A stretch of 64,000 nucleotides of DNA from Epiperipatus broadwayi (Eukaryota; Onychophora; Udeonychophora; Euonychophora; Peripatidae). Each line of letters opens with the position of its first letter. Within the stretch, counting starts at the first letter, position 1. The translations under genes and the position numbers were made by a program. The DNA is taken from the NCBI GenBank assembly GCA_028023455.1, contig JAQFVV010000144.1:312001-376000 (forward strand). Reading direction: 5' to 3'. Under the pieces are notes generated by a model. That model ran no database searches. It was not told where the DNA came from and was given only the letters and a program-made list of their open reading frames with translations. Below are positions 22,860-36,100 of the stretch, piece after piece.

Positions 22860-23770
22860 AAGAGACTGACTTGGTTATATCCCAGGGTCAGGTGGATGAT
22901 TTCCATTTTTCATCATTAATGGCTGTAGCCTTGAGTTTTCTGGTTTCCACATCCTATCAGAGGGTTCTTTGGCCCAATAGCTAAGATCCAGGGTTGTAAA
23001 GAATTCCATCCTTTTCAATATGTTCCACCAGTCTTTGGTGTAATCCTGTAAATGGTAGCTGGCAATCACTACTTGTTCATCTGGCCTTGCATCATAAAAT
23101 AGAAAAAATCATGGAGACTTTTTAGATGGGTTTGAGGGTTTTCTTTTATTTCATTTGTAAATTTTTTTACAATAATTGTTTTCGTTAGGTAGCTTTGGGG
23201 TGCTACTTTCATTCCCATGCTTTCTTCCATGACATTTTGTTCTCCTATTCTTTTGTCAATGTCTGTGCTGCCTTCCTTTTTAGTTTTTATTGTAGTCAGC
23301 AGTTCTTGTGAGGCTTGATCTGTTAGAAGGTCTCTTTACTAACCACTATTTTTTACACTTGTCAAATCACTTGTATTCTCTTTTACCATCATGGGTTTGT
23401 CTGTTATTTTTATTTTTGACTCAGCCTCTATATTTTTAATACAATCTCCCTTTTCATTGACTTGGGTTGTCCTACATTCTTCTTTTATTTTTAACACTTT
23501 CATTAGCAAATCTCGAAACTTCCTATCTCTTTGTTTTGTCTGGTTCTCTCTTTTGCTTGATTCTTCCTCATATAGTCTCCTCATTTCTTCTCTATTCTGC
23601 CTCATTATTTCTTCAATGAACTTTGCATAAAAGTCCCTTGACCATATATTTTGCTGAAGGACCTCCATTTTCTCTGTTGTTAACTCAAACACTTCTGATA
23701 AATTCAGACGTTGCTCTTGACTATCATTCTCCATATCTGTTTTCTCAATGTCTCCATTGGCCTCTTCCAT
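22860..23770 (-). pseudogene. Retrotransposon gag relic with coiled coil
   Basis: Minus-strand 143-residue ORF (23770-23339): an acidic start, then a long Glu/Arg/Lys-rich segment (residues about 45-95) likely to form a coiled coil. After one stop the same strand remains open to about 23080 with NEIKENPQTHLKSLHDFF. After another frame change it continues to 22875 with RPDEQVVIASYHLQDYTKDWW. The last block has the L-x-G/D-x-A/T-x-x-W-W ending typical of LTR-retrotransposon gag capsid. No pol follows at lower coordinates. A host gene is possible but less likely given the frame breaks. Confidence 0.48.
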
Positions 23771-24249
23771 GATTTGTTTTAATACTATAATGTTTTTTTT
23801 TAATAATTGATATACTCTCTACTAGATACTATTATCTTAATATTTCTCATTTTCTTATCTACAATGGCTCATTGGCTATCCCATCTGTCATTCTAATCAT
23901 ACCTTATTGTTTCCTACTGCCCTTATTTACTATACTACTGCCCTTATCTCTATACTCTATGTTACTGCTATCTAACATGTATAATAATAACTATTTTAAT
24001 ATAACAAAATATTTATTGCTGTTAGCTTTCCTCCCTTTACGACTGATTCTTTTACATGGAACATTCACTAGATTCGAGTATGTTTTATCCCTTCTTAAAT
24101 CGTGCATACATCCCTGCTTTCTTTGAATTTGTTACATGTCTGTCATCCATCTATTCAACCTACAGTATCTCATTCGATTTATTTCTCTTATTTTTATTAC
24201 TATTTTTATATATATTAAGAACAAAATGCTAATACCTAGGGCTAAATGT

Positions 24250-24660
24250 TATTAAAGAATCCTATACATATTTGATAAAACTTTTTTTTTGTATATAAAC
24301 ATAGCTCACTCAGGGTATGTATTTATTATTGTTAGAATCATGTTGCAGTGAGAAACGTTCAAAAAAAAATCTTTTACATATCTTAGAATTTATTACTCAG
24401 GATTGTATTTTATTATTCAGCCACATTGCATTGATAAATGCTGAAAAAATCTTATACATATTTTATGAAATTTTTATATATGCAACAAATTCATATTTCA
24501 GGGTCATGTTTATTTATTCAAGTTTCATGACTGGGCAGCCAAATGCTAAAAAAAAAATCCTATACATATTTTACAAATTTTTCATATACGTAACAAATTC
24601 ATTTCTCAGGGTCATATTTTATTATTCGGCCCACATTGCAGCACCAGACAGAAAAAAATT
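24250..24660 (+). repeat. Tandem array, about 110 bp x 4
   Basis: Four degenerate units of AATCYTATACATATTTTA ... CAACAAATTCAT-TCTCAGGGT ... TTTATTATTC-GCCACATTGCA-. Unit cores begin near 24258, 24370, 24450 and 24558. A 142-residue ORF (24317-24745) is mostly this repeat translated and shows its periodicity. Confidence 0.75.
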
Positions 24661-24689
24661 ATACTATGTAATGATCAGATTTGTATTTT

Positions 24690-25971
24690 TCCTCAACATG
24701 TTGCAGAACTCAATCACCAAACACAAACAGCAACACTATAGGTAGGGTGAGCTACCAGCAGTGCTTGGTTCAAATCCAGATATTCAGGTCCACAACACAC
24801 TATCTGACAATGCACCTGATGCTACACTAGCAAAATTCTCTTTAGGCATGGGGGTCAGGGAGATACAAGAGACTCGATTCTAGTTTACTATAATGTTTGT
24901 CAATTCTTAAAAGCAACAATATTTATGGCATTTATATTTCATATGTAATATTTTAATTATCGAGATGAGATACTATTATGACTGTATGTCGAACAAATAA
25001 ACATTATGATGGCAGACATATGATGAAAAATTAAAATTTAATTATAGAAATATACATAAAATATGATATTTGACTTTGGTATCAGTATTTTATTATTTCT
25101 GATACTATTGATAGTTACAGCTGGTGATGGATAATTATTTGATATACTATTTAATTGCCTGATTATCTGGGTACAATTTATTATATTATCATGCCTATGA
25201 GCATTATGATTTCTAATTATAATGCAAAATTTTGAGTCATAAATTGTAATCACAGTTATGGACATCCCAAGATTAATTTGACATAAATAATTAATATTTT
25301 AATTCAAATATAATGACTAAACTAATACACTGCATGATATTTAAGAATGTATAACATTAAACAGTGGAAAGATGGAGTTATGGTGTAATGAATAATGAAC
25401 AATATAAAGGAATAGGTTGTACTTTTAGATATGCAATGCGATGAACTTAAGTTGCAGTACATTAAAACTATGGAGCCAATGAGGATGGTCACATTAGTGT
25501 AATCAAGTGTAAGGGATAGTACCACAATTACTCCCTGACTGCATGATGAAGATCAAATGACCACGGGAACATTTAATTATGTCTGCCTTATGGGAGATGA
25601 ATGGGAAAACAGTAATCACTGTTTATCCATTTTGAAATTCAAGGCTTTAAGAGTAATTATCGCATCTCTAAATTGTAACACATATATAACATAAATATAA
25701 ATCATAATTTTTGCTTTTAAAATAATGCTTTAAAATATTATGACTCAGCTCCCATGTCCACATTTAATAATTTAAACTTTCATTTACGCTCTCGAACAAC
25801 ATAAATTACATGGTTTAACATGTGTAAGTAAACCTTATTAAAGGAGAATCTTAAATGGGTTTAATAAATTTAGGCTTAAGTACACTTGATAATTAATATG
25901 TCTGCCACTCAATTACTTGTTGTACACTCACATTTATATTTAAATGAAGCAAATACCAAATGTGCATCTTT
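24690..25971. other. AT-rich spacer, no gene seen
   Basis: A B-box-like GGTTCAAATCC at 24766-24776 may be a SINE trace. Nothing else is recognised before the gap. Confidence 0.45.
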
Positions 25972-26471
25972 NNNNNNNNNNNNNNNNNNNNNNNNNNNNN
26001 NNNNNNNNNNNNNNNNNNNNNNNNNNNNNNNNNNNNNNNNNNNNNNNNNNNNNNNNNNNNNNNNNNNNNNNNNNNNNNNNNNNNNNNNNNNNNNNNNNNN
26101 NNNNNNNNNNNNNNNNNNNNNNNNNNNNNNNNNNNNNNNNNNNNNNNNNNNNNNNNNNNNNNNNNNNNNNNNNNNNNNNNNNNNNNNNNNNNNNNNNNNN
26201 NNNNNNNNNNNNNNNNNNNNNNNNNNNNNNNNNNNNNNNNNNNNNNNNNNNNNNNNNNNNNNNNNNNNNNNNNNNNNNNNNNNNNNNNNNNNNNNNNNNN
26301 NNNNNNNNNNNNNNNNNNNNNNNNNNNNNNNNNNNNNNNNNNNNNNNNNNNNNNNNNNNNNNNNNNNNNNNNNNNNNNNNNNNNNNNNNNNNNNNNNNNN
26401 NNNNNNNNNNNNNNNNNNNNNNNNNNNNNNNNNNNNNNNNNNNNNNNNNNNNNNNNNNNNNNNNNNNNNNN
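25972..26471. other. Assembly gap, 500 N
   Basis: Exactly 500 undetermined bases, the round length of a gap of unknown or estimated size. Open frames spanning it are meaningless. Confidence 0.99.
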
Positions 26472-28319
26472 GTATATTTTTGAAAAGAAAAAAGGATTGA
26501 GTCGTGATTAGAAACAGAAGTAAATGGATTTGATTATTTTTAATATAATTTAATAAATAATTCAAAATTATTTTATTACAGTGACAATCATAACAGGAAT
26601 TCACCAGTTATAGTTTATATTTTTATTAGTTAGTGATATATAAGCTAAACAAAACATAATAGTGAAAATAGTTTACTATATAAATAATATAAATAATTTT
26701 AAAAACTATAAGGTAAAAAATATTTCTCACGATTATAAAGTAGAATCATATGATGTTCATAGTATGATGGATGTGAGTATGAAATGAATTAAAGTCAGCA
26801 ACTAAAAAATGTTTTATGTCAATATCAAATGGGATAGTCAGAGTTGCAGTATATAATTTACATACATTTATAAATAGGAAAAAAATTCACTTTAAATATT
26901 CAATAAGGATAAAATTTCTGGCATTGAAACTTCAAGCACATTCTAAATATCAATATTTGTTTTATTAAAGAATGGGATTTGTAAGAATAGCTTAAACTTT
27001 CAAAACTTTAATATATAGATTTTCTCCAAGAACATTATAAATGAAATTACCAAAACTTTTAATAGTATGAGATCTCAGAATAGGGTAGAAAATAGTTAAA
27101 GACCAAAAGATCGTAGAATATATAATCACAATATTAAATAATAAAACTATTTTTTTATAATAAAAGATGCACGGTATGTTTTTTTAGCAATTTAAATGCA
27201 TCCCATCTAGTAAATTCACAGCAAAACAATTCTAGAAAAATATGTACTAAATTAAATCATATTGGAAAAAGATATATGACCATAACCAAACAACATTTTG
27301 AATTGCAAACTAAGTTTAATTCTATCAAAACAGTGAAAAAAAATATCATTATATTGGGAAAAAATGGAATGCTAAGATTGAAAGTAATAATGAAAGATGA
27401 AAACAAGTTATAAAGAATTTCAATTTTGAAGAAAAAAAAAATGAACATGATGAAAAATTTAAGAATTTCTTTAAAATATGAATATAATTATTCCCAATAT
27501 ATTATTCTAGTAGAACTACAAGAAATAAACTTTGAAATCTAATAACAGAAAAATAAAAAAATAATAAATCTAGACAAGTATTGATTGTGATTATAACTTG
27601 TTAATTGCAAATATCAAACATAAATTTAAAAATATAAAATTCAATTTCAGAAACAAAGAAATCTTGACCAAATTAGATAAGGTTTATATAATGAAAAAAT
27701 ATCGTTTAGTACCTAAAAAGATAATTTTTAAAAAGAAAAAAGTAGTTCTTTATATTCAAAAACAAATTTTATCAGAGAAAAAAATGATTAGAAAAAATTG
27801 CATCATGCAAGAAATACTGAATTCAAAGCAAAAGTAAGAATTTCAAAAAATAAGACAAAATATAATGGATTAAAAAACAGTCATGAAAGATAGACAAAAA
27901 TGGTTGAAGGTTTAACTCTGAGACAGAAAAATATTATTGTTAGTATAAATATAAAACAAGATGATAAGAAACCTTAACAGAAAAATGTCAGTCAAAACAA
28001 AAATTAAAAAAAGATTATTAGTAAAAATGAAAATTTAAAGCAGATTTTGATAAAAACAAAAAAGGACAGAAAAATTTATTAAATAATCTTATTAAAATTG
28101 ATTACCATACTATAATAATGAAAATATTTTACTGAAACAAACTTAAAAAGCAGTGAACAAATTAAACAAATAGATGTTCTGGAAATGATAATGTATCCGA
28201 AAAAATGATTAGGCATGACAGATAAAAGATTTTAAAAATTATTTACAGATTGCATATTATTGCAATGAAAAAAGATACAGAAAATAAAACAACCTATATT
28301 GTTTCATTGCTCTTCAAAC
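26472..28319. other. A-rich spacer, no gene seen
   Basis: A-rich on the plus strand throughout 27000-28300. The lysine-rich ORF at 27598-27837 reflects this composition. There could be very old LINE sequence here, but I cannot recognise any motif. Confidence 0.45.
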
Positions 28320-29306
28320 AGAAGACAGCACTGGCTTAGACAGTAGCAGGGTTAACATATGGTAATGATGCATTATGTGTTAATAAAGGGGTATTAAATT
28401 ACTTAAAAAAAGTTCAAAGGGAAGTAGGAAGACATGCATTGGATACAGATGTATGGACAGCAAGGGAGGCAATTCAAGGAGAAATGGGATGGTCATTTTC
28501 ATATGAGAGATGCAAAAAGTAAAATGAAAATGTTTGGTAGATTGCAGTTTATGGATAATAAAAGAATAGCCAAAATAGTATTTAATTGGGTTATGAGTAA
28601 AGGGCAGGTAACAAGATAGGTGAGAAAGGTAATACGGTATGCAACAGATTTGGATAAAGAATTTATATCAGTATATTTGTACAAAAGATGGGATGATTGT
28701 GTTAGGAGAATTGTTGAGTGTTATAGTGATAAGGAATGGGATAAAAGAATAGATTTATTAATAAAGAATAGGGAGTTAGAGAGATGAAGAACTAGTATGG
28801 AAAATATATATATATAGAAATAAACAGAATATAGGTGCGAGATAACATATGATAATAGTAAGGAAAGTAGTTTATTGTTTAAGGCTCGAATGGGATCTTT
28901 AGCAACAAGAGAATATACATGTAAATGGAAAAATATGGATGATTTTGTCTGTAAATTATGTAAAGAAGGAATAGAAAATATTAGGCATCTGTTAATTGAA
29001 TGTAAATGCTTGAAAACAGAAAGGGCGCATATAATGAAGTTATGGAAGAATAAATATGAAAAAAGTGATTATACAGAATGTGAATTATTGGTTTTTATGT
29101 TGGGTTTGGGAAAAGATAAGGGGAATTTAGATAGAAAAGCCATAGAGTTGACAAAGATTATGTTGTGGAAATGGGATGGAACAGAATATGGGAAAACTTA
29201 GACTGGGGAATGTAAAATAAAGTAGCTATCAGGTTTCTCTGGGCATAATTGCTGAGAGATTCTTAACTTTGTTTAAGGAGAAGCTACAGTACATCATATC
29301 ACATCT
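28320..29306 (+). mobile_element. LINE-X ORF2 3' part and tail, copy 2
   Basis: Broken frames give QREVGRHALDTDVWTAREAI followed by QGEMGW, the conserved stretch after the RT of many non-LTR retrotransposons. An intact 108-residue ORF (28875-29201) is its C-terminus, with a CCHC-type finger (CKLC ... HLLIEC at residues about 36-56) and a TxKIMLWKWDG ending. The element ends with GCTGAGAGATTCTTAACTTT...ACAGTACATCATATCACATC. RT itself is missing upstream, so the copy is 5'-truncated. The clade cannot be set without RT. Confidence 0.7.
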
Positions 29307-29592
29307 AATGAAGTTATGGAAGAATAAATATGAACAAAGTGATTATATAGAAAGTGGGTTATTGTTTTTTATGCTGGGTTTGGGAAAAGATAAGGGGGAT
29401 TTAGATATGAAGGTCATGGAGTTGACAAAGATTATGTTGTGGAAATGGGATGGAGCAGATTATGAGAAAACTTAGGGTGGGGAATGGAAAGGGAAGGTAA
29501 AGTCGCTAACAGGTTTCTCTGGGCATAGGGGCTGACAGATTCCTGACTCCATATAAAAAGTCACAGTGCATCACATCACATCTCAATAATCT
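29307..29592 (+). mobile_element. LINE-X 3' end, copy 3, in tandem with copy 2
   Basis: Repeats the last 285 bp of the preceding copy (AATGAAGTTATGGAAGAATA at 29022 and again at 29307), with its own short ORF (29269-29475) and terminal motif ending CACATCACATCTCAATAA. It is either a second 5'-truncated insertion exactly at the tail of the first or a tandem duplication. Confidence 0.75.
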
Positions 29593-29599
29593 GAAGTGC

Positions 29600-30540
29600 A
29601 GACAATAAAGTAATTTATTTGTAAAAACATCTATGATAATTCAAAGCATCCATGAGAATATGTGGAAAAATTAAAAACTGATTTGAAATTGAGAAAGTAG
29701 AAGACAAGAAGATTCAATATCATCAATTCAATACATATTTAAAAAGAATAAAGAAAATTGCAGAGGAGCAACTGTGCATGAAATGAAAATAATTTTTGAC
29801 ATATGCAAATGACATATTAATAATTGAAGAAAATAAACACTAAAATCATTAAATGCTAAATAAATTAATAAAGGAATGAGAAATATGTATATAAACATCC
29901 AAATCAAAAACAATGATATTTGAGAATAATAATAATTAAAATTAAATTGAATTAAATAATGTAAGAAATTTTATATATCTTAAAAGTAATATCATTGATG
30001 AACTAGATTGCGAAAATACAAATGAAAAATATTCTAAACAAGACCATGTTTACAATCTATGGCAAGAATTTGAAAAAACAAGAAATTAAATTATAAATCA
30101 AATTGTATGTATTGGATATATGCATATAATTAGTGTATTATATGATTGACCAATATAGGTAATGATAAATGATTCAGTAAGAAAAATCTTGGCATTTGAA
30201 AAAAAATTTATGAAAAATTAAAAATTGGCTAAATGCGAAAAGTCTCCTTCTGAACAATTATATATAAAAAAAAATCAGAAATAAATTTTATTGAAGAAAA
30301 TTATAACAATTTGTAAAATAAATAATAAGAACTAAAATTCCTAATTTTTAATAATATCCAAAACATCAACAAAAGAAAAAGACTATACAGAATGTGGACA
30401 GATAATATTGATGAATGCTATAGGACTAATTTACATTCACTAAAGCTTCTTGCAATTGGTAGACAAAACTGGAAATAGTTAGTGAAGAATGCATCATTTA
30501 CTTTCAGATGTTGATATTGTGCTTGTTTCCTCATGACAAT
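29600..30540 (+). pseudogene. Old non-LTR reverse transcriptase relic
   Basis: Scattered matches in broken frames: TYANDILIIEENK near 29800 (the FADDxxLI catalytic box with the first Asp lost), NFIYLKSNI about 29960 (FxYLGS-I), and near 30370-30480 a segment resembling the RW-D-I...L..LA.DR..W ending of RTE-type ORF2, then ATGACAATAATGAAGA. Heavily decayed, and other LINE types are possible. Confidence 0.42.
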
Positions 30541-32339
30541 AATGAAGACATCAAATTGATAACAATCAATTCAATACATTTATCTCCTACATCTCTACTA
30601 TATGATTCATACATTAGTATATAAATATTGATACATTTTTTTTCTACAGTATTGTAAATTTTCAGCAATTTATTAACATTCTTGAAAATCCCCAGGCAAT
30701 GATCAGATCTACTGTTCAGTTATACAAATCTCTATTTTAACAATTTAATAATCTTTTACATTTATTTTTTGCACTGTTCAAATTTTGTTAATTAATCTTA
30801 CATTTCAATTGTTTAACTTTTTCAAAGACTTAAAAAAAATTATACTTTTGTGTTATTAATAAAATATTTCTTAATTTTATATGAATTCAACCTCATTATT
30901 TATAGTTACATATTTGACTATTTCCATCACCTACAATATCATTATTAAAAATTCAAAGTTTATTTAAACTTTTCAAATACATTCAGTTATTAGTAATAAA
31001 ACACAGATTGGTATATAACACTCTGAATGATATTATTCTCTTCTCCAAGTGCTGATGCATTTGTTCATAATGTTAATCCATTTCAACATCTTCATGGACT
31101 AATGGATATCATTTTAATATCTTTTTCAATTTGCTCCCTGCAGCAGTTGCCTCACCTACAGGAAAAATTATTTATTATAAATTTCCTTATATTTCGCAAC
31201 AGTTCTAAATTTGAAATATTAGAATGATTCATGGATGGCAATCTTTCACTGGAAAATAAGTATTCACGAGATGACATTACTTAATTGGGTAGTTACTTTG
31301 ATTTGTCTTCAAGCAAAAAATTTTATCTATCAAACATAAAAAGAATTTTTAAAACTGTAAATAATAAAAAAGTAGAACTGAAATATGAATTTGGAGTGAT
31401 GTTTAACAATATATTTTTTAAAAAACGGAAAGATAAATTTAAAAAATGTGAAAAGCTCTGTTTCAGTTAGGGATGACTTCAGTAGATGGTAGAATAATGA
31501 CATAATGTTGCAATTAAGCTTAGATGGATTTTATTACGAAAGTATAACTTAAAAGTCAGTTTTCTAAATCAATTTATTTCACATTGATCATACATAGATT
31601 TCAAACGATTTGACACGAATAAAAGCAGACGATAAAAACCGGCATTTATAAGAAACTTACCCCATTATGAAAAAATGTTAAATTTCAAATCAGATATCAG
31701 GAATATGCAAATAAAGTATAAATTACTTCGAAACCTCTATTGTGCATGTGAGATTGGATATACTGTTCATAAAGTAAGCTAGATAAAAGTAAGATTTCGT
31801 TAAATGTAAATTTAATTAAAATATAAATACAAAAATATTATGCATCTTTATAAATTTTTAATTGATTAATGCATATTATTTGTTGTACAATAAATATGAG
31901 AGTTTTAAAATAACTGAAAAATATAATTCATAAATAAACATTTATTATTACCGATTATACAAACAATTTTGATTTTAGAGATGTGATGAAATGGACACCT
32001 TTTCAATTTTTCAGAATTTTGCCCGTAAATGACTTGAATGCTGTTATGACGTTTAATCATACTAGCCAATCAGATTTAAATTGAATTTAGCTAGAATGAA
32101 ACAGGTTAATACTGTAGATCCCTTGAAGAAACATTTTGTATTAATGGACCCTGATAAAAAATATAAAAAAAAGAACAATATTTCTCTGTAGTTATTTATT
32201 TTTAAAAAATGTCAAGTAATCAAATATTTTAAAAAGCAATGTAATAAAAATTATGATTGTTTTAAAATTTTGTAGTTAACTATTAAAAAGTGTATCAAAT
32301 ACCATTTTAAAAAGGAATATGCATTAAAACTTACTGATT
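30541..32339. other. AT-rich spacer with a SINE-A tail fragment
   Basis: 30915-31090 matches the SINE-A tail (minus orientation: TATTTCCATCACCTAC, TTATTAGTAATAAAACACA, TTATTCTCTTCTCCAAGTGCTG). The ORFs at 31027-31227 and 31285-31470 lack recognisable features. Nothing else is supported. Confidence 0.5.
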
Positions 32340-32344
32340 TAATT

Positions 32345-32690
32345 TCACAGGTTTAAGCCTGTACAATGTATTGATTTAATTTCAGAAAATGCCCTGCGTG
32401 ATTAGTGTACTAATAAGATGTCAGACTTTGGATCGATTCCAGAGCGATCATTTCCGATGCTCAAATTTTTTATGAACTCTAAATAATAAAGCCATTCGAT
32501 TATTTATTTCATAAAATGAAATATTTAGATAATCGTTAAATATAATTTTTCGAATGAAAAATTCTATTTAATGGCTATCTAAATATTTATAAATAATAGA
32601 ATGACTATTGTTTGAGAGTTCATAAAAAATTTGAGCATCAGAAGTAACTAAATTAGCAGGGCATTTTATGAAATTAAGTATGTAAATAAG
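32345..32690. repeat. Inverted repeat of a tRNA-like SINE
   Basis: AAAATGCCCTGC-TGATTAG and GATGCTCAAATTTTTTATGA on the left recur inverted on the right (TCATAAAAAATTTGAGCATC, GCAGGGCATTTT). The left arm has a B-box-like GGATCGATTCC at 32429-32439 that the right arm lacks. The outer GGTTTAAGCCTGTACAATG (32350-32368) occurs inverted at 42632-42650, next to another fold-back. Confidence 0.6.
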
Positions 32691-32977
32691 TTTTAACACA
32701 TTTATGCAGGTAGTATTTCCAGGTATTGGTAGACCATGATCAGTACCATAGATAATATCGATCAATGATTAGTGAAACACTAACCATAAATTAATATAAT
32801 TATACAGTTTTATTTATATTGCATGTAAATAAAAATAGTCGTTTTTTTATTTGTATATTTAAGGATAATGAAAGGCATGGGTTTGCTTCACCATCATTTT
32901 TAAATCACTGACAGCCCATTCCAAAAAGAAAAGCCTCATTCAGAAAGATATAGCATTCTTTTTTTTTTCTATTTCTA

Positions 32978-33194
32978 TCATATCTGACCCTGCCTTCAGA
33001 AGTGGACTATTCCAGATTCCTTGCCTGATTGGCTAAAGGGATTTAAACCTTCACTGGGTTTTACCCCACCCCCCGCACAGATCCGGTGTGCGAACCCTAG
33101 TGAAGGTTTTAATCCCTTTGGATAGCAACTGGATGCTAGCCAATAAGGCAAGGAATCTGGAATAGTCCACTTCTGAAGGCAGGGTCAGATATGA
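32978..33194. repeat. 217 bp fold-back element
   Basis: The left arm starts TCATATCTGACCCTGCCTTC and the right arm ends with its exact inverse. The match continues through AGAAGTGGACTATTCCAGAT and CCTTGCC. The right arm has about 18 extra bases (GCAACTGGATGCTAGCC). The centre (33056-33098) is C-rich. It is markedly less AT-rich than the surroundings. Likely a MITE or an inverted SINE pair. Confidence 0.85.
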
Positions 33195-36100
33195 CAATTT
33201 CAAAGTAGATAGAGGATATTTTTTACATCTAAATATCCCGCCAAATATTGCTCTTCTATTAATTATTAACTCACCTTGTTATTATGTATTCCATCCATTT
33301 ATTTAATTATAAAAATTAAAATCGGTGGTAGTCTGGGTTCAAATCCATTCAATTCATTTTCTACCATTTTAAATTATTCTTAACTCTTCGTTTTCATATT
33401 CTCAGTGTCACTCATAATCTTTATTTCATTATAAATTTAGAAATCTTACTTCACAACCATATGATAAAACACAATTTCAAGTATAAGGGCAAATCTAACC
33501 AATGCATTCAAAGTCATTTTAATTTATTTACTTATTTATTCCATTTTATATTTTCTCAGAATAAATATAATTATCCATTTCTTCAATGTTCTTTCTATGA
33601 TTTTCTCAAGCAATATAAATTTGCTAATATTACTTTAGTTTTTATTAAATTTTACTTCCATTTCTTTCTGTCAATTGTCTTGATATAGTTCAAAATTTTC
33701 AATTGAAAGTCATCAGCTATTTTTACTAAAGTAATCAACACTGGAATAGTGGTGTTTTGACATCAAAAACAAATGTTTTTACAAATTTTTAGAAAAAATA
33801 AGCAGTGATCTGTTAATAATTGATTTCATATTGTTAATGTAATATTTTTAATTTAATTAATTGCATTAATAAGTACATCAGCAAAACAATTAATTAATAC
33901 AAAAAAAAAAAAACAGTATTTGAAATATCTTGAATTAAATTGTCATAATTTGAAATGATCAAAAAAAAAAAAAAAACAAGTTAATACTTATTTGAATTAA
34001 TAATAATTAATTCAAATAAGTATTGACTTGTTTTTTAATAAATGAAAATTGAAAATAATTATTTCAAAATTATTATCTATATTAATGTATGTATTTTTAA
34101 TGAGTGCATAATTTTTCCAGGCTGTTTATTGCTCATGTAAATTTATATATAATTAGTGCTATTAGCTCAACAAACACTGATGTTATGCATAAAGGATGGA
34201 TAATTAGAATATAATGTTTGAAAATCAATATGTTTTCTTATTTGCTATTTCATTCTAAATAATCAGACTCTGCAAATAACAAATTATAAAATATCTAAAC
34301 AGCTGCAACACTTTTATCTCTGAAATATCTTGAACATCTATGCCTATGCAATTGCATAATATTAAAAATAATGTCATCTGACAATGTCAACATACATAGA
34401 TAATTATCATAGATTTTAAACAATTATTCACCCTTATCTAAACCTTTAAAACTTTCTCAAAAATTGCTGCAAAGGGAGAGAAGAACCTTTTTTATCATAG
34501 ACCATTTTCTATTTTGAATTTTTTAGTAAATATGTGTAATTTTATTGATTAAATGAATTTTTTATATATTTTCTTATTGTTTTTTTAATTCCTGGTGATA
34601 TATATTCAAAATTGCTTAACCCGCAAAATATGTATTTTATATATACAACCCGTGAAAATCTTTGTTTCAACATATATATATATGTTATCTAAAAATACAA
34701 TACACTAGAAGTTCATATTTATTGCATCTTTGAATTTTTTCTAAATGTAGATGATCTGTAGTATAAATATTTTTCTAAATCCTACCTGTTGTTTTTGCCC
34801 CTAGTCTTTTGCATGAAATTTTAATAAAACATTTGTGAAAATGCATAGTAAATTAAGAAATCTAAAAAAATGTTAAACTTCTTTATTACCATTTTGTACA
34901 AAACAATATATCCAGTTTACATTTTATCAACATTAGCTTTAATCATATTAATAGTTCTAACACCTTATCCTAGTCACTTTATTTACATATCTGAAACTGC
35001 ATATCCCATTTCAACATAGATTATAACTGAGATTTCATACTTACCTACTAAAACTGCATTGTTTACATAATATTCAGGAAAAGAATAATTATCATATTAC
35101 AATGTAAAAAGAAGTATCTTTTTTTAAGAAAAGTGGTGAAAAAATTCTTGATCTGTTGTTCAAATGTTTTTTTTATTAGTTCATCCAATTATTTTGCAAT
35201 CAAAATATGGTGGAATCTTATATTTAGAGTTTGCTAAAAAAAAAAAAATTATTTATTCAATGAACTTTTGGATACAATTGCAATTTAAAATATCAATATC
35301 TCAAATAGATTGTTTGTTTTTTGTTTGTTTGTTTGTTTGTTGTTTGATTCAATATATTTCTCATTGAAAATTGCATGTTTCTTAACACCTAATATCATAG
35401 CCATGAGTTTAATAATTCATGGTTAATAGTTAAACATTTTTGGGGTTTCTTAGTCTTTTAGGATTATAACAATTTGTAATAATAATTCTGCAATCTATCT
35501 TCTAAAAACACAGAAAGTTTATAATAAGGGATAAAATACTAACATGCTATTTTAAAATGTTAAAAATATCGAATAACTATTTATTTTGTTATCTACAGTG
35601 TTGGACTTGAATGTGTGCTGAATGTTTCTTTCATATTATTAGCTTCATAGTTAATTTAGCTAACTATACAACATTGGCCAGTAAATGAATATCTAATTAT
35701 TCTTAGTCAATGAGTAAACTAGAATGAAAAACACACGAAGCATTCCCATTCAGCAAACTTGGTGAATACTGCCTTTAAGGGCTATTGGAGAGGTTTTGCT
35801 TGGAAGTGGGTTATTTATTTTCTAAGGACTGTGTTATGATTACCTGATCTCAATGTTTGATGATAATAATTAAATTATAAGGTTTGACAAACATAATTGA
35901 AATGATATCAAATCGCATTATAGTTGATTTTTTTTACCAAATTTGTAAAGGTATGTTACAGGCTTCAGATAAAAATGATATATTATCCAGATTCATTTGT
36001 GTATGATTTATAGTTGCAAAGTACTGACATTTCAGCTGGATTACACCAGCCATTAATGATTAAATGTGTATTACAAAAAAAATGGTTTTAGAGGTGCTGT

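Noticed and set aside
24250-24660. CRISPR-like array
   Set aside because: Units are long and degenerate with no short constant repeat and unique spacers; the DNA is eukaryotic.
24317-24745. 142-residue ORF
   Set aside because: Most of it is the 110 bp tandem array translated, with matching periodicity.
25886-26604. Long open frames across 25886-26604 on both strands
   Set aside because: They consist almost wholly of undetermined residues from the 500 N gap.
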